A stretch of DNA of 16,988 nucleotides from an uncultured Sulfurovum sp. (lineage in GTDB: Bacteria > Campylobacterota > Campylobacteria > Campylobacterales > Sulfurovaceae): the NCBI GenBank assembly GCA_902727905.1, contig CACVAR010000317.1, forward strand, positions 1 through 16,988. The letters run 5' to 3'. The notes below the pieces were generated by a model that saw nothing but the letters and a program-made list of their open reading frames with translations, was not told where the DNA came from and made no database searches. Both the position numbers and the translations under genes were made by a program. Position 1 is the first letter of the stretch. Each line of letters starts with the position of its first letter. Below are positions 7,112 to 14,154 of this stretch, piece by piece.

Positions 7112-7588
7112 TCACCCTCCACAACCACCAATAGATACATCGATCTCTTTGTTAAGAGTATGAAGTTTTCCATCTTTAGTCTTAGCAACAACAGTAACGT
7201 AAGCTGTTTGTCTCATTTTAACTCTGAATGAATAGTCTACTTTCTGACCTTCTGGAACTGTAAATACTACAGTAGCAGCTCTAGGGTTTGCATCTTGAAA
7301 AAATGCGATAGTTTCAATGTCTAAATCACTTCTAAGACGAATTGGAATAGAACCACCATTTTCTGCTAATTTAGGAGCAGTCATTTTGATTTTATCAGTT
7401 ACTGCAGTTAACTTATCTGGTCCAGAAAATACTTCTTCTCCAAACATTTCTTTAATTGCTTCTGAAGACTTTTCAGCTTCCCATGCTTTTGGCTTAGTTT
7501 CTCTAAAGTTAACAGCCTGTAAGCTTCCTGGTACTAGTACTGCAGCTGCTGCTACAACACCCATAGTTAAAAAATTTCGTCTTTCCAT
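7112..7588 (-). CDS. soxY: Sulfur-carrier protein SoxY
   Basis: The 158-residue precursor has a twin-arginine signal (ERRNFLTMG, then a hydrophobic stretch ending near SLQA at about 22-25). The SoxY domain contains FRETKPKAW, IPIRLRSDLDIETIAFFQDANP and YVTVVAKTKDG. It ends in the canonical swinging arm GGCGG, with Cys156 as the sulfur-carrying residue. It forms the SoxYZ heterodimer with the next gene and serves as substrate carrier for SoxXA, SoxB and SoxCD. It is separated from soxD by 99 bases containing a candidate promoter and a strong inverted repeat, so soxYZ may be made from its own transcript as well as from the soxC promoter. Confidence 0.96.
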   Translation of the reverse strand: MERRNFLTMGVVAAAAVLVPGSLQAVNFRETKPKAWEAEKSSEAIKEMFGEEVFSGPDKLTAVTDKIKMTAPKLAENGGSIPIRLRSDLDIETIAFFQDANPRAATVVFTVPEGQKVDYSFRVKMRQTAYVTVVAKTKDGKLHTLNKEIDVSIGGCGG

Positions 7589-7612
7589 TATCTTTCCTTT
7601 ATGTTAAATTGG

Positions 7613-7639
7613 ACTTATAAGATAGTTTATCTTATAAGT
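7613..7639. promoter_or_regulatory. Inverted repeat at the soxY promoter (candidate operator or attenuator)
   Basis: A perfect 12-bp inverted repeat (ACTTATAAGATA / TATCTTATAAGT) with loop GTT. Each arm contains the self-palindrome CTTATAAG. It begins at the transcription start predicted from the -10 box at 7640-7645 and lies 25 bases before the soxY ATG. It could bind a dimeric regulator or form an mRNA 5' hairpin. There is no U-tract, which argues against a simple terminator of the soxCD message. Confidence 0.55.
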
Positions 7640-7645
7640 ATTATA
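7640..7645 (-). promoter_or_regulatory. Candidate -10 box for soxY
   Basis: Minus-strand TATAAT within TATTATAATAC, adjoining the inverted repeat at 7613-7639. No clear -35 is found at the usual distance. Confidence 0.45.
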
Positions 7646-7687
7646 ATATTGACTAATCGTGTAAAAACAGTGTCAGTAGTCCTAAGA

Positions 7688-8911
7688 CTACTTACTTGCC
7701 TCAATCATATAGTCAACCATCTGTTTAATTTTATCATCTGGTAACGAAGTTCCACCTTTTGCAGGCATTCCGTTAATTCCATGAATTGTGTTATGATAAA
7801 CTTTATCTAAACCTTTTTTCATAACAATATCCCAAGCAGCTTTATCACCAACAGCAGGAGCACCCATTGCGTCTGTCTTATGACATAAAACACAGTTTGC
7901 TTCATATGCTTCTTTACCTGGATGAGCATTCTCATCTTTTTTCTTTGGTGGTAAAGTTTTGTCATAAGCATAAGGAGGAGTTACATCACTCATTTCATAC
8001 TTAATTTCCATTACAGCTGCTGGTGTTTTACCATCTGGTCCACCTGGATCTTTACAATCTGTCATACATCTTGTACCAGCACCAATGTTTTTAGCACGGT
8101 CTGCATAGAATGCTCTAATGTCTTCAATTGCATTAGGTCCATCAATGTTTGGATAGAATCCATCTCTATTTGGCAGAACAACTTTTGCAAGTTTTTCTTT
8201 GTTTAGAACATACTCATCATCCATCTCTTCACCATCAATCTCAATCTCATTTTGAGCAAGAATATAAGCAGTGATAGCATATGTTTCATCATTACTTAAA
8301 GATTTAGGGTGAGCATATGGCATTGCATCTCTAATGTAAGTAAATAGTGTTGTTGCAACTGGCCAGTATGTTCCAACTGTTCTCTTTGGTGCATCCGTAC
8401 TACCATAAACTCTTTGGTTTTTCAATGTAATAATAACACCGTTTTCATCTTTGTCCATGTTACCACCAGAAAGTTGAGGATAACCAGAACCACCAGCACC
8501 AAACTCACCGTGACATACAGCACACTGTGCTTCATAAAGTTCATCACCAAGCTCTACAGAACCTTCACCTTCTGGTAAACCTGAACCATCTGGTAGGGCA
8601 TCTAAGTCCCATGCTTTAATCTCATTTGCTGTAGCTGCTCTACCAGGATTAACACCCTTAGTACTTTGCGTATTGTATCTATATGCTGTATAAATACCAT
8701 TTTCTCTTGGGTAAGTTACACCACCATCTAAAGCACCAGGCTTTGATGCATATACACCAACTGTTGCAGAGTTCGAAGTCTCAGCAGCAGCTTTTTTACT
8801 CTCTTTAGCACCATCTTTGCTTTCAGCAGCACATGCCGTCATTACGGAAAATGTTACACCTGCTACCAGTACCATACCAATAGTTGTTAATTTACGATCT
8901 AACTTGAACAT
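7688..8911 (-). CDS. soxD: Sulfane dehydrogenase diheme cytochrome c subunit SoxD
   Basis: The 407-residue protein has two c-type heme motifs: C130-A-V-C-H134 with likely Met ligand M197 (AMPYAHP), and C340-V-L-C-H344 with likely Met ligand M382 (GMPAKGG). An N-terminal signal peptide ends in VMTAC, where Cys27 could be a lipobox cysteine, so it may be membrane-tethered; an Ala/Lys-rich linker follows. C282 and C286 form an extra Cys pair between the heme domains. SoxD takes electrons from the molybdenum centre of SoxC, six in all per sulfane sulfur oxidised in known SoxCD. The ATG at 8911 has GGAAAGG upstream and overlaps the end of soxC by 20 bases, so translation is likely coupled. The gene order gives the subunit identity. 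Confidence 0.93.
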   Translation of the reverse strand: MFKLDRKLTTIGMVLVAGVTFSVMTACAAESKDGAKESKKAAAETSNSATVGVYASKPGALDGGVTYPRENGIYTAYRYNTQSTKGVNPGRAATANEIKAWDLDALPDGSGLPEGEGSVELGDELYEAQCAVCHGEFGAGGSGYPQLSGGNMDKDENGVIITLKNQRVYGSTDAPKRTVGTYWPVATTLFTYIRDAMPYAHPKSLSNDETYAITAYILAQNEIEIDGEEMDDEYVLNKEKLAKVVLPNRDGFYPNIDGPNAIEDIRAFYADRAKNIGAGTRCMTDCKDPGGPDGKTPAAVMEIKYEMSDVTPPYAYDKTLPPKKKDENAHPGKEAYEANCVLCHKTDAMGAPAVGDKAAWDIVMKKGLDKVYHNTIHGINGMPAKGGTSLPDDKIKQMVDYMIEASK

Positions 8912-10193
8912 TACTTACCTTTCCCATATCTGTTATTTTCCATGTCATAATGGCATTTCTATGATAAACACCCTCAACACCTACAACAGCTTTTTCTTGG
9001 TTAACTGTCGGTTGAACATTATCAGAATCATCATAAGAACGACTTTGTAATAACATTGGTTTACCATCATACTTATGCATGTATGAGAACCTTGTCCATG
9101 CTTTTGGAAGAACCAAACCTTTAAGCTGTGCTTCAACCCAATTTTTTCCACCATCAAAAGAGATATCTACACCCTTAATAGTACCATGACCAGTCCATGC
9201 AAGACCTTCAATCTCAACTACATCACCTTTTTTAAGATCTGTCCAATCTCTCTCAGGACAAGGATAAGTAATAACAGAGTTTACTTCATTTGCATAGAAA
9301 TGCTGAATCGCTTTTCCACTCGCAGTTAATGCAGTATACTTAGAAGTCTCTTCTTTTGCATACCATGGTTTGTCACCAAACTCAAGTCTCTTTAACCATT
9401 TAACACAAAGGTTTGCTTCCCAACCTGGTAACATTAAACGAACAGGATATCCTTGCTCATTACGTAATGCCTCACCATTTTGTCCCCAAACAATCATAGC
9501 GTCATCAAGTACTTTTTCAACAGGTACTGTTCTACTCATTTCTGAACCATCAGAACCTTCAGCAAGCATCCATTTAGCTTCTGGCTTAAGTCCAAGCTCA
9601 TCAAGAATTGTTTTAAGACGAACACCAGTCCACTCAGCACAAGACATCATACCCTTAGCCATCTGTAAAGAACCAAACTGTGGTCCTTTCCATTCAGCTG
9701 CTGAGTTAGATGGACATTCCATAAACAAAATTCTACTTTCACTTGGGTATCTTTTCAACTCATCTAATGTAAGTACAATTGGCTTTTCAACAAGTCCATG
9801 AATCATAAGTCTAAATTTATTTGGATCAACTTGTGCAACACCATTATGCGTACGTGTAAAGTGCAGTCCATTTGGTACAATAATTCCTGAAAGATCAGCT
9901 AAAGGAGTCATTGAGATAGCAGCATGCATATCACCAGCTGAAGACATAAGTGGAGAAGTTCTTCTCACAACATTATGCTCATATAGTGGTGGCATACCAT
10001 AAGGGAATTTATTTACCTCGTGTCCTAATGTAGTTCCCCACTTTACATGATGCATGATGTTTTCATCATCTGCAAGCACTGTGTTTGGTACAAGCATACT
10101 TGTAGCTGCAATAGTACCAACAGACGCTGTTGTCTTAAAGAATTCTCTTCTACTAGTAGAATCTAATTCTTCTGTTTCCAATGTTTTATTCAC
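8892..10193 (-). CDS. soxC: Sulfane dehydrogenase molybdopterin subunit SoxC
   Basis: The 433-residue protein has a Tat signal (SRREFFK at 14-20, then a hydrophobic stretch). A sulfite-oxidase-type molybdopterin domain follows, with Mo-ligand Cys160 in LFMECPSNS and the GHGTIKGVDISFDGG stretch opening the C-terminal dimerisation domain (about 320-420). With SoxD it oxidises the sulfane sulfur bound to SoxY in the periplasm, so thiosulfate can be converted fully to sulfate without elemental sulfur as end product. The start is a GTG at 10191-10193 with a strong AAGGTGAG ribosome binding site; the overlapping ATG is out of frame. It is first in the soxCDYZ-MBL operon and has its own palindromic promoter region. 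Confidence is high. Confidence 0.95.
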   Translation of the reverse strand: MNKTLETEELDSTSRREFFKTTASVGTIAATSMLVPNTVLADDENIMHHVKWGTTLGHEVNKFPYGMPPLYEHNVVRRTSPLMSSAGDMHAAISMTPLADLSGIIVPNGLHFTRTHNGVAQVDPNKFRLMIHGLVEKPIVLTLDELKRYPSESRILFMECPSNSAAEWKGPQFGSLQMAKGMMSCAEWTGVRLKTILDELGLKPEAKWMLAEGSDGSEMSRTVPVEKVLDDAMIVWGQNGEALRNEQGYPVRLMLPGWEANLCVKWLKRLEFGDKPWYAKEETSKYTALTASGKAIQHFYANEVNSVITYPCPERDWTDLKKGDVVEIEGLAWTGHGTIKGVDISFDGGKNWVEAQLKGLVLPKAWTRFSYMHKYDGKPMLLQSRSYDDSDNVQPTVNQEKAVVGVEGVYHRNAIMTWKITDMGKVSNVQVRS

Positions 10194-10298
10194 ATTCTCA
10201 CCTTTGTTTTTAGATTTTTATAATTTCAGGAGTCTTTTACTCTCCCTCCAAATATCTTAATCATCACTTTTATGAACTAAAATTTATGATTAACATAA

Positions 10299-10318
10299 GT
10301 TATAATAATTATTATAAC
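10299..10318. promoter_or_regulatory. Perfect 20-bp palindrome over the soxC -10 box
   Basis: GTTATAATAA followed directly by TTATTATAAC, with no loop. The minus-strand TATAAT at 10311-10316 is a good -10 for soxC, giving a leader of about 110 bases. The symmetrical plus-strand TATAAT sits at 10301-10306. The palindrome could be a regulator site or simply the result of symmetrical AT-rich -10 boxes. The gap 10194-10429 contains no gene. Confidence 0.5.
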
Positions 10319-10344
10319 GTTAAGATTTTAAATACTTTCCGAGA

Positions 10345-10375
10345 GATATAAAGAAAAAAGAACTTTCTTTATATC
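10345..10375. terminator. Hairpin downstream of the SQR operon
   Basis: GATATAAAGAAA and TTTCTTTATATC form a perfect 12-bp stem with a 7-base loop. It lies 55 bases downstream of the last gene of the cytochrome-SQR operon and upstream of the soxC promoter. It probably separates the two minus-strand operons. There is no long U-run after the stem. Confidence 0.45.
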
Positions 10376-10429
10376 ATGTTACTTGTAGAAACAATGATAA
10401 TAATGGTTTATCAAATCCATATTAACAAC

Positions 10430-10663
10430 TTATTTTTCAAATAAACCTAGTATAAAATCTAAAATTTTTCTCACTATTAGAATTAAACTATATACAATAA
10501 ATGTATAGAAAAAAGGATGAAAGTAGTTTCCTTGACTCACCAAGAGTTCTAACCTTAATAAAGGATCACTTAATAAGTCACCATGCGATATTAAAGCCAA
10601 TACAATAAATATGGCAAAATAAAAAAGGAGTTCCCTTTTTAAAATACTTTTAAACTTTTCCAT
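10430..10663 (-). CDS. Small two-helix membrane protein, unknown
   Basis: I do not recognise this 77-residue protein. It has a basic N-terminus, a hydrophobic helix at about 11-25 and a second at about 51-69 (FFYTFIVYSLILIVRKILDFILG), with a loop (SHGDLLSDPLLRLELLVSQGNY) between them. The ATG at 10663 is preceded by an in-frame GTG at 10666; either could start translation, and GAGAG lies upstream. The start overlaps the end of the preceding unknown gene, a sign of translational coupling in the cytochrome-SQR operon. A membrane partner for the upstream soluble protein or the flavoprotein is possible, but this rests on context alone. Confidence 0.7.
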   Translation of the reverse strand: MEKFKSILKRELLFYFAIFIVLALISHGDLLSDPLLRLELLVSQGNYFHPFFYTFIVYSLILIVRKILDFILGLFEK

Positions 10664-11132
10664 CACTCTCTACAGTTGTATTCTCTTCCGTTTCACTCTC
10701 AGATTCTTCATCTTCTGTTAAATCTCTCACTAACTCAAGACGTTTAGACTTTAACTGTTCTAAAATTTGTTCTCCAATTTCTTCTCTATCTTGCCAATCT
10801 GACTCTTCAAAGATATTAAAAAGCTTTTTAAAGTACGCATAGTGACTATCACCACTTGTAACTTTAAAAAAGAAAAACCGTCGAAAACTTATATCATTAA
10901 TATCACAAACAGCAATTTTTTTGTGCTGACCCTTAGGATAAACTTCTTCCTTAATATACTTTGAAAAAAAGTCAGCTTCAATGAACCAATTATATAAGTT
11001 CAAGTCTGAAGATTTTAAAAGCTCATATGTCTGTGCATCTTCTTCAGAAATTTCTACTTGATATAAAGTTTCATCTAAGTCAAACGTATCGAGTTCTTCA
11101 TTGTATTTTGCTAGTTCAAATTGTATTTGCAT
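10650..11132 (-). CDS. Acidic soluble protein of unknown function in the SQR operon
   Basis: I do not recognise this 160-residue protein. There is no signal peptide or membrane segment, so it is probably cytoplasmic. It is strongly acidic: many Glu/Asp throughout and a tail at about 138-160 (EDEESESETEENTTVESDGKV) that is probably disordered. A basic/aromatic patch (ISFRRFFFFKV) lies near residue 85, and there is one cysteine. The start has AGGA seven bases upstream of the ATG. It begins 24 bases after the SQR-like gene and overlaps the next small membrane protein gene by about 14 bases. Position directly behind a Tat-exported flavoprotein makes an assembly or proofreading role thinkable, but nothing in the sequence shows this. 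Confidence 0.72.
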   Translation of the reverse strand: MQIQFELAKYNEELDTFDLDETLYQVEISEEDAQTYELLKSSDLNLYNWFIEADFFSKYIKEEVYPKGQHKKIAVCDINDISFRRFFFFKVTSGDSHYAYFKKLFNIFEESDWQDREEIGEQILEQLKSKRLELVRDLTEDEESESETEENTTVESDGKV

Positions 11133-11156
11133 ATTTAATCCTGACTCTCTAAACTA

Positions 11157-12623
11157 TTATGCTCTACCAGAAAGCATTCCGTACATTGTCATAGGTTTTA
11201 ATGCATAAGCTTTCATTAACCAGAATATCCATCTTTCAACAGTTGGATCTAATGGGAATGAAGGTGTAGGTTTAACTGTCCAGTCAAACTCTGCAAGCAT
11301 AACTGTACCAATATCTGTAATCAATGGACAAACGGTATAACCAGCATACTTACCTTCCAACTTCTTCTCATTCATATGTGCAATAAGATTGTCTGCAAGT
11401 ACTTTGTACTGTTTTCTAACAGAACCACCTGTTTTTGCCATTGGTAGCTGAGCAACATCACCAATAGAAAATACATTCATGTATCTAATATGTTGAAGTG
11501 TCTCTTTGTTTACTGGTACCCAACCTGCAGCTGAACCTAAATCAGACTCTGCAATCTCTCTTGGCGCAATGTTTGCAGGTGCAATATGTAAGAAATCATA
11601 AGGTACTCTCTTCTTTTCACGCTTAGGAATAACTTCGAAATCTTTCATAACTGGATCCCAAGGACCTTTTTCTTGCCACTTAGCATCAAAAACAGCAATC
11701 TTATTTTCTTTATCTACTTCAATAAGATTGTGTCTGTAGTGATATTTAATGTTCTCTCTCGCAAACTGACCAACGATAGCATCGTGATATTCAGGTACAC
11801 CAAACATTGCTCCACCATTTGGATAGAAAGTAAGTTCAGCATTTTCTCTAGCACCAGCTTCTTTAAGTCTAGCATTTGTTAAATAAACAATTTTCTTTGG
11901 TGCTCCACCACACTTAATTGGTGTATCTGGGTGTGTGAAAACAAACTCAGTTTTCTTACCAGATTTAGCTTGCTCAATATACTTTTGCATAATTTCCCAA
12001 GTCTTTACAGAACCTTGTTCTGTATAGATAGAACAAATACTGTCTCCCAAAGCCTCCATAAGTTTATCATTGTTACCACCACTTAAAGCACGACCAGCTT
12101 CTTCTAAACCTTTAATTCTTTCAAAGTCAAGTTGTACACCTGTAGCAAGAATTAAGTAGTCATAAGAAACAACTTGTCCAGCATCAGTTGTTAATTGGTT
12201 TTCTTGTGGGTTAAAGTAGATAGCTCTTTCAGGAATTAGTTTAACACCTTCTGGAAGAAACTCGTCTGTATCATACATGATGTCATCTTTTTCCCAAAGC
12301 CCAGCTGCAATCATCGTGTATCCTGGCTGATACGAAACTGATTGTGGATTTGGTTCAATAATAGTAATATCAGGGTTAGACATTTTAAGTGTTAACCTAG
12401 CTGCAGTACTTACACCTGCTAAACCACCACCAATGATAACAATTTTACCTTTAGCATCAGTTTTAACGATCTTTTCTTCTTCAGCACTTGCTGTTGAAGT
12501 ACCCATAAGAAGCCCTGCTCCAGAAAGACCTGCTAACTTTAAAGCATCTCTTCTGCTCATACCATGTTTAGATAGATCTTTATCCATCTCCAATAACATT
12601 TTGTCAATATACTGCTTTTCCAT
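11157..12623 (-). CDS. sqr: Tat-exported sulfide:quinone oxidoreductase-family flavoprotein
   Basis: The 488-residue protein has a Tat signal (SRRDALKLAG at 23-32, hydrophobic stretch to about 47). An FAD-binding GGGLAG follows at 65-70, then SYQPGYTMIAAGLW at 98-110. Two expected redox cysteines are in PIKCGGAPKK (C238) and YTVCPLITD (C432). FSIGDVAQLPMAKTGGSVRKQ (385-405) is the second FAD motif. The pattern is closest to SQOR-type SQR (as in mitochondria) rather than classical FccB. C197 is an additional cysteine. The C-terminal amphipathic helix (about 461-485) would help membrane contact. It oxidises sulfide to sulfane sulfur in the periplasm. The monoheme cytochrome gene lies 9 bases upstream, so electrons may go to cytochrome c as well as, or instead of, quinone. 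Exact SQR type is uncertain. Confidence 0.88.
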   Translation of the reverse strand: MEKQYIDKMLLEMDKDLSKHGMSRRDALKLAGLSGAGLLMGTSTASAEEEKIVKTDAKGKIVIIGGGLAGVSTAARLTLKMSNPDITIIEPNPQSVSYQPGYTMIAAGLWEKDDIMYDTDEFLPEGVKLIPERAIYFNPQENQLTTDAGQVVSYDYLILATGVQLDFERIKGLEEAGRALSGGNNDKLMEALGDSICSIYTEQGSVKTWEIMQKYIEQAKSGKKTEFVFTHPDTPIKCGGAPKKIVYLTNARLKEAGARENAELTFYPNGGAMFGVPEYHDAIVGQFARENIKYHYRHNLIEVDKENKIAVFDAKWQEKGPWDPVMKDFEVIPKREKKRVPYDFLHIAPANIAPREIAESDLGSAAGWVPVNKETLQHIRYMNVFSIGDVAQLPMAKTGGSVRKQYKVLADNLIAHMNEKKLEGKYAGYTVCPLITDIGTVMLAEFDWTVKPTPSFPLDPTVERWIFWLMKAYALKPMTMYGMLSGRA

Positions 12624-12632
12624 CTTTACCCT

Positions 12633-13016
12633 TTATTTTAGACCACTGATATATTCAGCAACTGCGTCAATCTCATCCCAAGAAAGATCTCTAGTCGGCG
12701 CTCTCATTGCTGCACCATAACCATACTTATTAAGAGGCTGATAATCTTTATCTTCCACTCCACCTCTGTACTCTTTAATGGTTTTAGCTAATTCTTTAGC
12801 ATCCATACCGGCAATCTCTTGATACTTAATCTGTGCTGGAAACCCATCAAAACTTGTCTGTTTCCCATCTGTACCATGACAGCTTGCACATTCTTGTACA
12901 TAGATTTTATCACCTTGAGGTGGTAATAGTAAACCTGGCTTATAGGGTACTTCTGTGCCCTCAGAGGCAACAAGAGCAATGCTAGCCAATAGCATAGGAA
13001 GAATTATTTTTTTCAT
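12633..13016 (-). CDS. Periplasmic monoheme cytochrome c
   Basis: The 127-residue precursor has a Sec signal peptide (1-18, LVASEG). One heme motif C43-A-S-C-H47 follows in YVQECASCHGTDG, with a likely distal ligand Met104 in GYGAAMRAPTRDLSWDEIDAVAEYI, typical of class I cytochromes. The open frame extends to 13049, but the ATG at 13014-13016 fits the signal peptide and has AAGG about six bases upstream. It is the first gene of an operon with the SQR-like flavoprotein nine bases downstream, an arrangement resembling fccAB/soxEF where the cytochrome accepts electrons from the flavoprotein. That functional pairing is inference; the cytochrome assignment is firm. Confidence 0.9.
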   Translation of the reverse strand: MKKIILPMLLASIALVASEGTEVPYKPGLLLPPQGDKIYVQECASCHGTDGKQTSFDGFPAQIKYQEIAGMDAKELAKTIKEYRGGVEDKDYQPLNKYGYGAAMRAPTRDLSWDEIDAVAEYISGLK

Positions 13017-13073
13017 TTTAAACCTTACTTTGTAAATTTTTACTACCATAGTCGATAGAAACTTAAGTTGCCA

Positions 13074-13103
13074 AGTATAATATTTTTTGATGATAATTGT
13101 AAA
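13074..13103 (-). promoter_or_regulatory. Promoter of the cytochrome-SQR operon
   Basis: A -35-like TTTACA at 13098-13103 and a -10 TATACT at 13074-13079 with an 18-base spacer, on the minus strand. Transcription would begin near 13068, about 50 bases before the cytochrome ATG. The gap 13017-13333 otherwise shows only small hairpins and the palindrome below. Confidence 0.5.
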
Positions 13104-13191
13104 GTAAACTTATTAATATATTAGATTATTATCAAAAAAATTCCATTTAGTAACTTATTTAGTATTTTATAAATTGTAGGTTAGATTGCAA

Positions 13192-13210
13192 AAAGAAAAG
13201 ATTTTTCTTT
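13192..13210. repeat. Small inverted repeat in the 13017-13333 gap
   Basis: AAAGAAAA and TTTTCTTT form an 8-bp stem with loop GAT. A second weak hairpin (AGAGAT / ATCTCT) follows at 13217-13236. No gene is visible in this 317-base stretch. Confidence 0.3.
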
Positions 13211-13289
13211 AGAAGAAGAGATTCTTAATTATCTCTAATGTTATTAAGTTAAACTGTTAAAATAAAACTCACATTTAAAGAATGAACTA

Positions 13290-13325
13290 AATATGTTCTT
13301 GAGTTAATTAACTCAAGAACATATT
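13290..13325. terminator. Perfect 36-bp palindrome after the DUF302 gene
   Basis: AATATGTTCTTGAGTTAA is followed directly by its exact reverse complement, giving an 18-bp arm with no spacer. It begins nine bases downstream of the DUF302 stop codon, where a terminator is expected. The usual GC-rich stem and U-tract are missing, so a binding site or a transcript-stabilising hairpin are alternatives. Confidence 0.5.
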
Positions 13326-13333
13326 AACCAAAT

Positions 13334-13939
13334 TTAATATTGTGCCTCATCTGGATCATAATCACCATCAGTTGCTCCTGCATCCATCATACCATACATT
13401 AATGAACGAACATTCTTTGCCATTTCTAACATTTCAGGAGGAAGAGGTTGACCACCATAAATCATTAATTCCATCGCCATAGTATATAACCATCTATTAC
13501 CTTCATCATCTTCAACAATTAAAATTCTACAAGGCATAAATGAACCAAATGAGTTGTTATAAGCAATAAATTGTTCTGCTACTGAAGGAGCACAGAAAGA
13601 TAAAATTCGAATGTATCTTTTTCCACCTGGGTCTTTAATACTACTCTTAATAGACATTTTAGCATCACCAACCATTAAAAAGTTGTTATCTCCAGCAATA
13701 CCTATCATATTATCAATTGCATCTTCAGTAGATACATCATCATTGATTTTTACTTTTCTAACCATGGCTTCACCACTACTACCTGTATCAAGAACTTTCT
13801 CAAACATGTTCATATAATGACCCATTGCATCTGGGTGTAATTTGGATACTTTACCCATCATACCTCCAAAGTTTATCACTAAATAAGCCAACACGATTAA
13901 GGCTATAGCACCGATAACACTCAAAATAGTTTTAAGCAT
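13334..13939 (-). CDS. Membrane-anchored DUF302 protein
   Basis: The 201-residue protein has one N-terminal membrane helix (about 5-24). A DUF302-like domain follows, with DNNFLMVGDAKMS (84-96) and FIAYNNSFGSFMPCRILIVEDDEGNRWLYT (124-153). Cys137 in MPCRI is the conserved position of the family and Cys116 is a second cysteine. DUF302 proteins have no established activity but recur in sulfur-oxidation loci. The C-terminus is acidic (DYDPDEAQY). The frame is open to a GTG at 13945, but that GTG overlaps the ribosome binding site AAGGAG, which fits the ATG at 13939 best. It is divergent from the second soxYZ pair and ends at the 36-bp palindrome. The domain assignment is fairly confident; the function is unknown. 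Confidence 0.78.
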   Translation of the reverse strand: MLKTILSVIGAIALIVLAYLVINFGGMMGKVSKLHPDAMGHYMNMFEKVLDTGSSGEAMVRKVKINDDVSTEDAIDNMIGIAGDNNFLMVGDAKMSIKSSIKDPGGKRYIRILSFCAPSVAEQFIAYNNSFGSFMPCRILIVEDDEGNRWLYTMAMELMIYGGQPLPPEMLEMAKNVRSLMYGMMDAGATDGDYDPDEAQY

Positions 13940-13974
13940 CTTCACTCCTTTTATTATTGTTTTAATAAGTGCCG

Positions 13975-13980
13975 ATTATA
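13975..13980 (-). promoter_or_regulatory. -10 box of the DUF302 gene
   Basis: Minus-strand TATAAT, 35 bases upstream of the ATG at 13939, with AAGGAG as ribosome binding site downstream. Confidence 0.55.
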
Positions 13981-14064
13981 ACTAGAGTTTTATTTATTTC
14001 ACGTTAAGATAAATTTAAATGAATAAAAATTTTTATAGGGAAACTATTGTTACACAACACTCAT

Positions 14065-14124
14065 TTTTATACTCTTCCTAAAAGCCTAATTTCCACAATT
14101 ATTCCACAATGAGCTTTTATACTC
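14065..14124. repeat. Direct repeats in the DUF302/soxY2 divergent region
   Basis: TTTTATACTC occurs at 14065-14074 and 14115-14124, 50 bases apart, with further partial match after each copy. Between them TTCCACAAT occurs twice with an 11-base period (14091-14099 and 14102-14110). Each TTTTATACTC contains TATACT, so these could be tandem weak promoters or regulator sites. Confidence 0.4.
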
Positions 14125-14137
14125 CTACTGTACTGAT

Positions 14138-14143
14138 TATTAT
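14138..14143 (+). promoter_or_regulatory. Possible -10 box for the second soxYZ pair
   Basis: TATTAT within TGATTATTATAGAT. An alternative TACAAT lies at 14184-14189. Neither has a clear -35. The whole 13940-14258 gap holds promoters and repeats but no gene. Confidence 0.35.
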
Positions 14144-14154
14144 AGATATTTTTA

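Noticed and set aside
7317..7607. Open frame on the plus strand opposite soxY, and similar antisense frames opposite soxC, the SQR gene, the HupE gene and prfB.
   Set aside because: They are shadows of strong genes on the other strand, without ribosome binding sites or recognisable protein features.
10317..14010. The decamer ACGTTAAGAT occurs upstream of both the soxC -10 box (10317-10326) and the DUF302 -10 box (14001-14010).
   Set aside because: The distance to the -10 box differs (adjacent versus about 20 bases), and shared 10-mers are expected by chance in an AT-rich window of this size.
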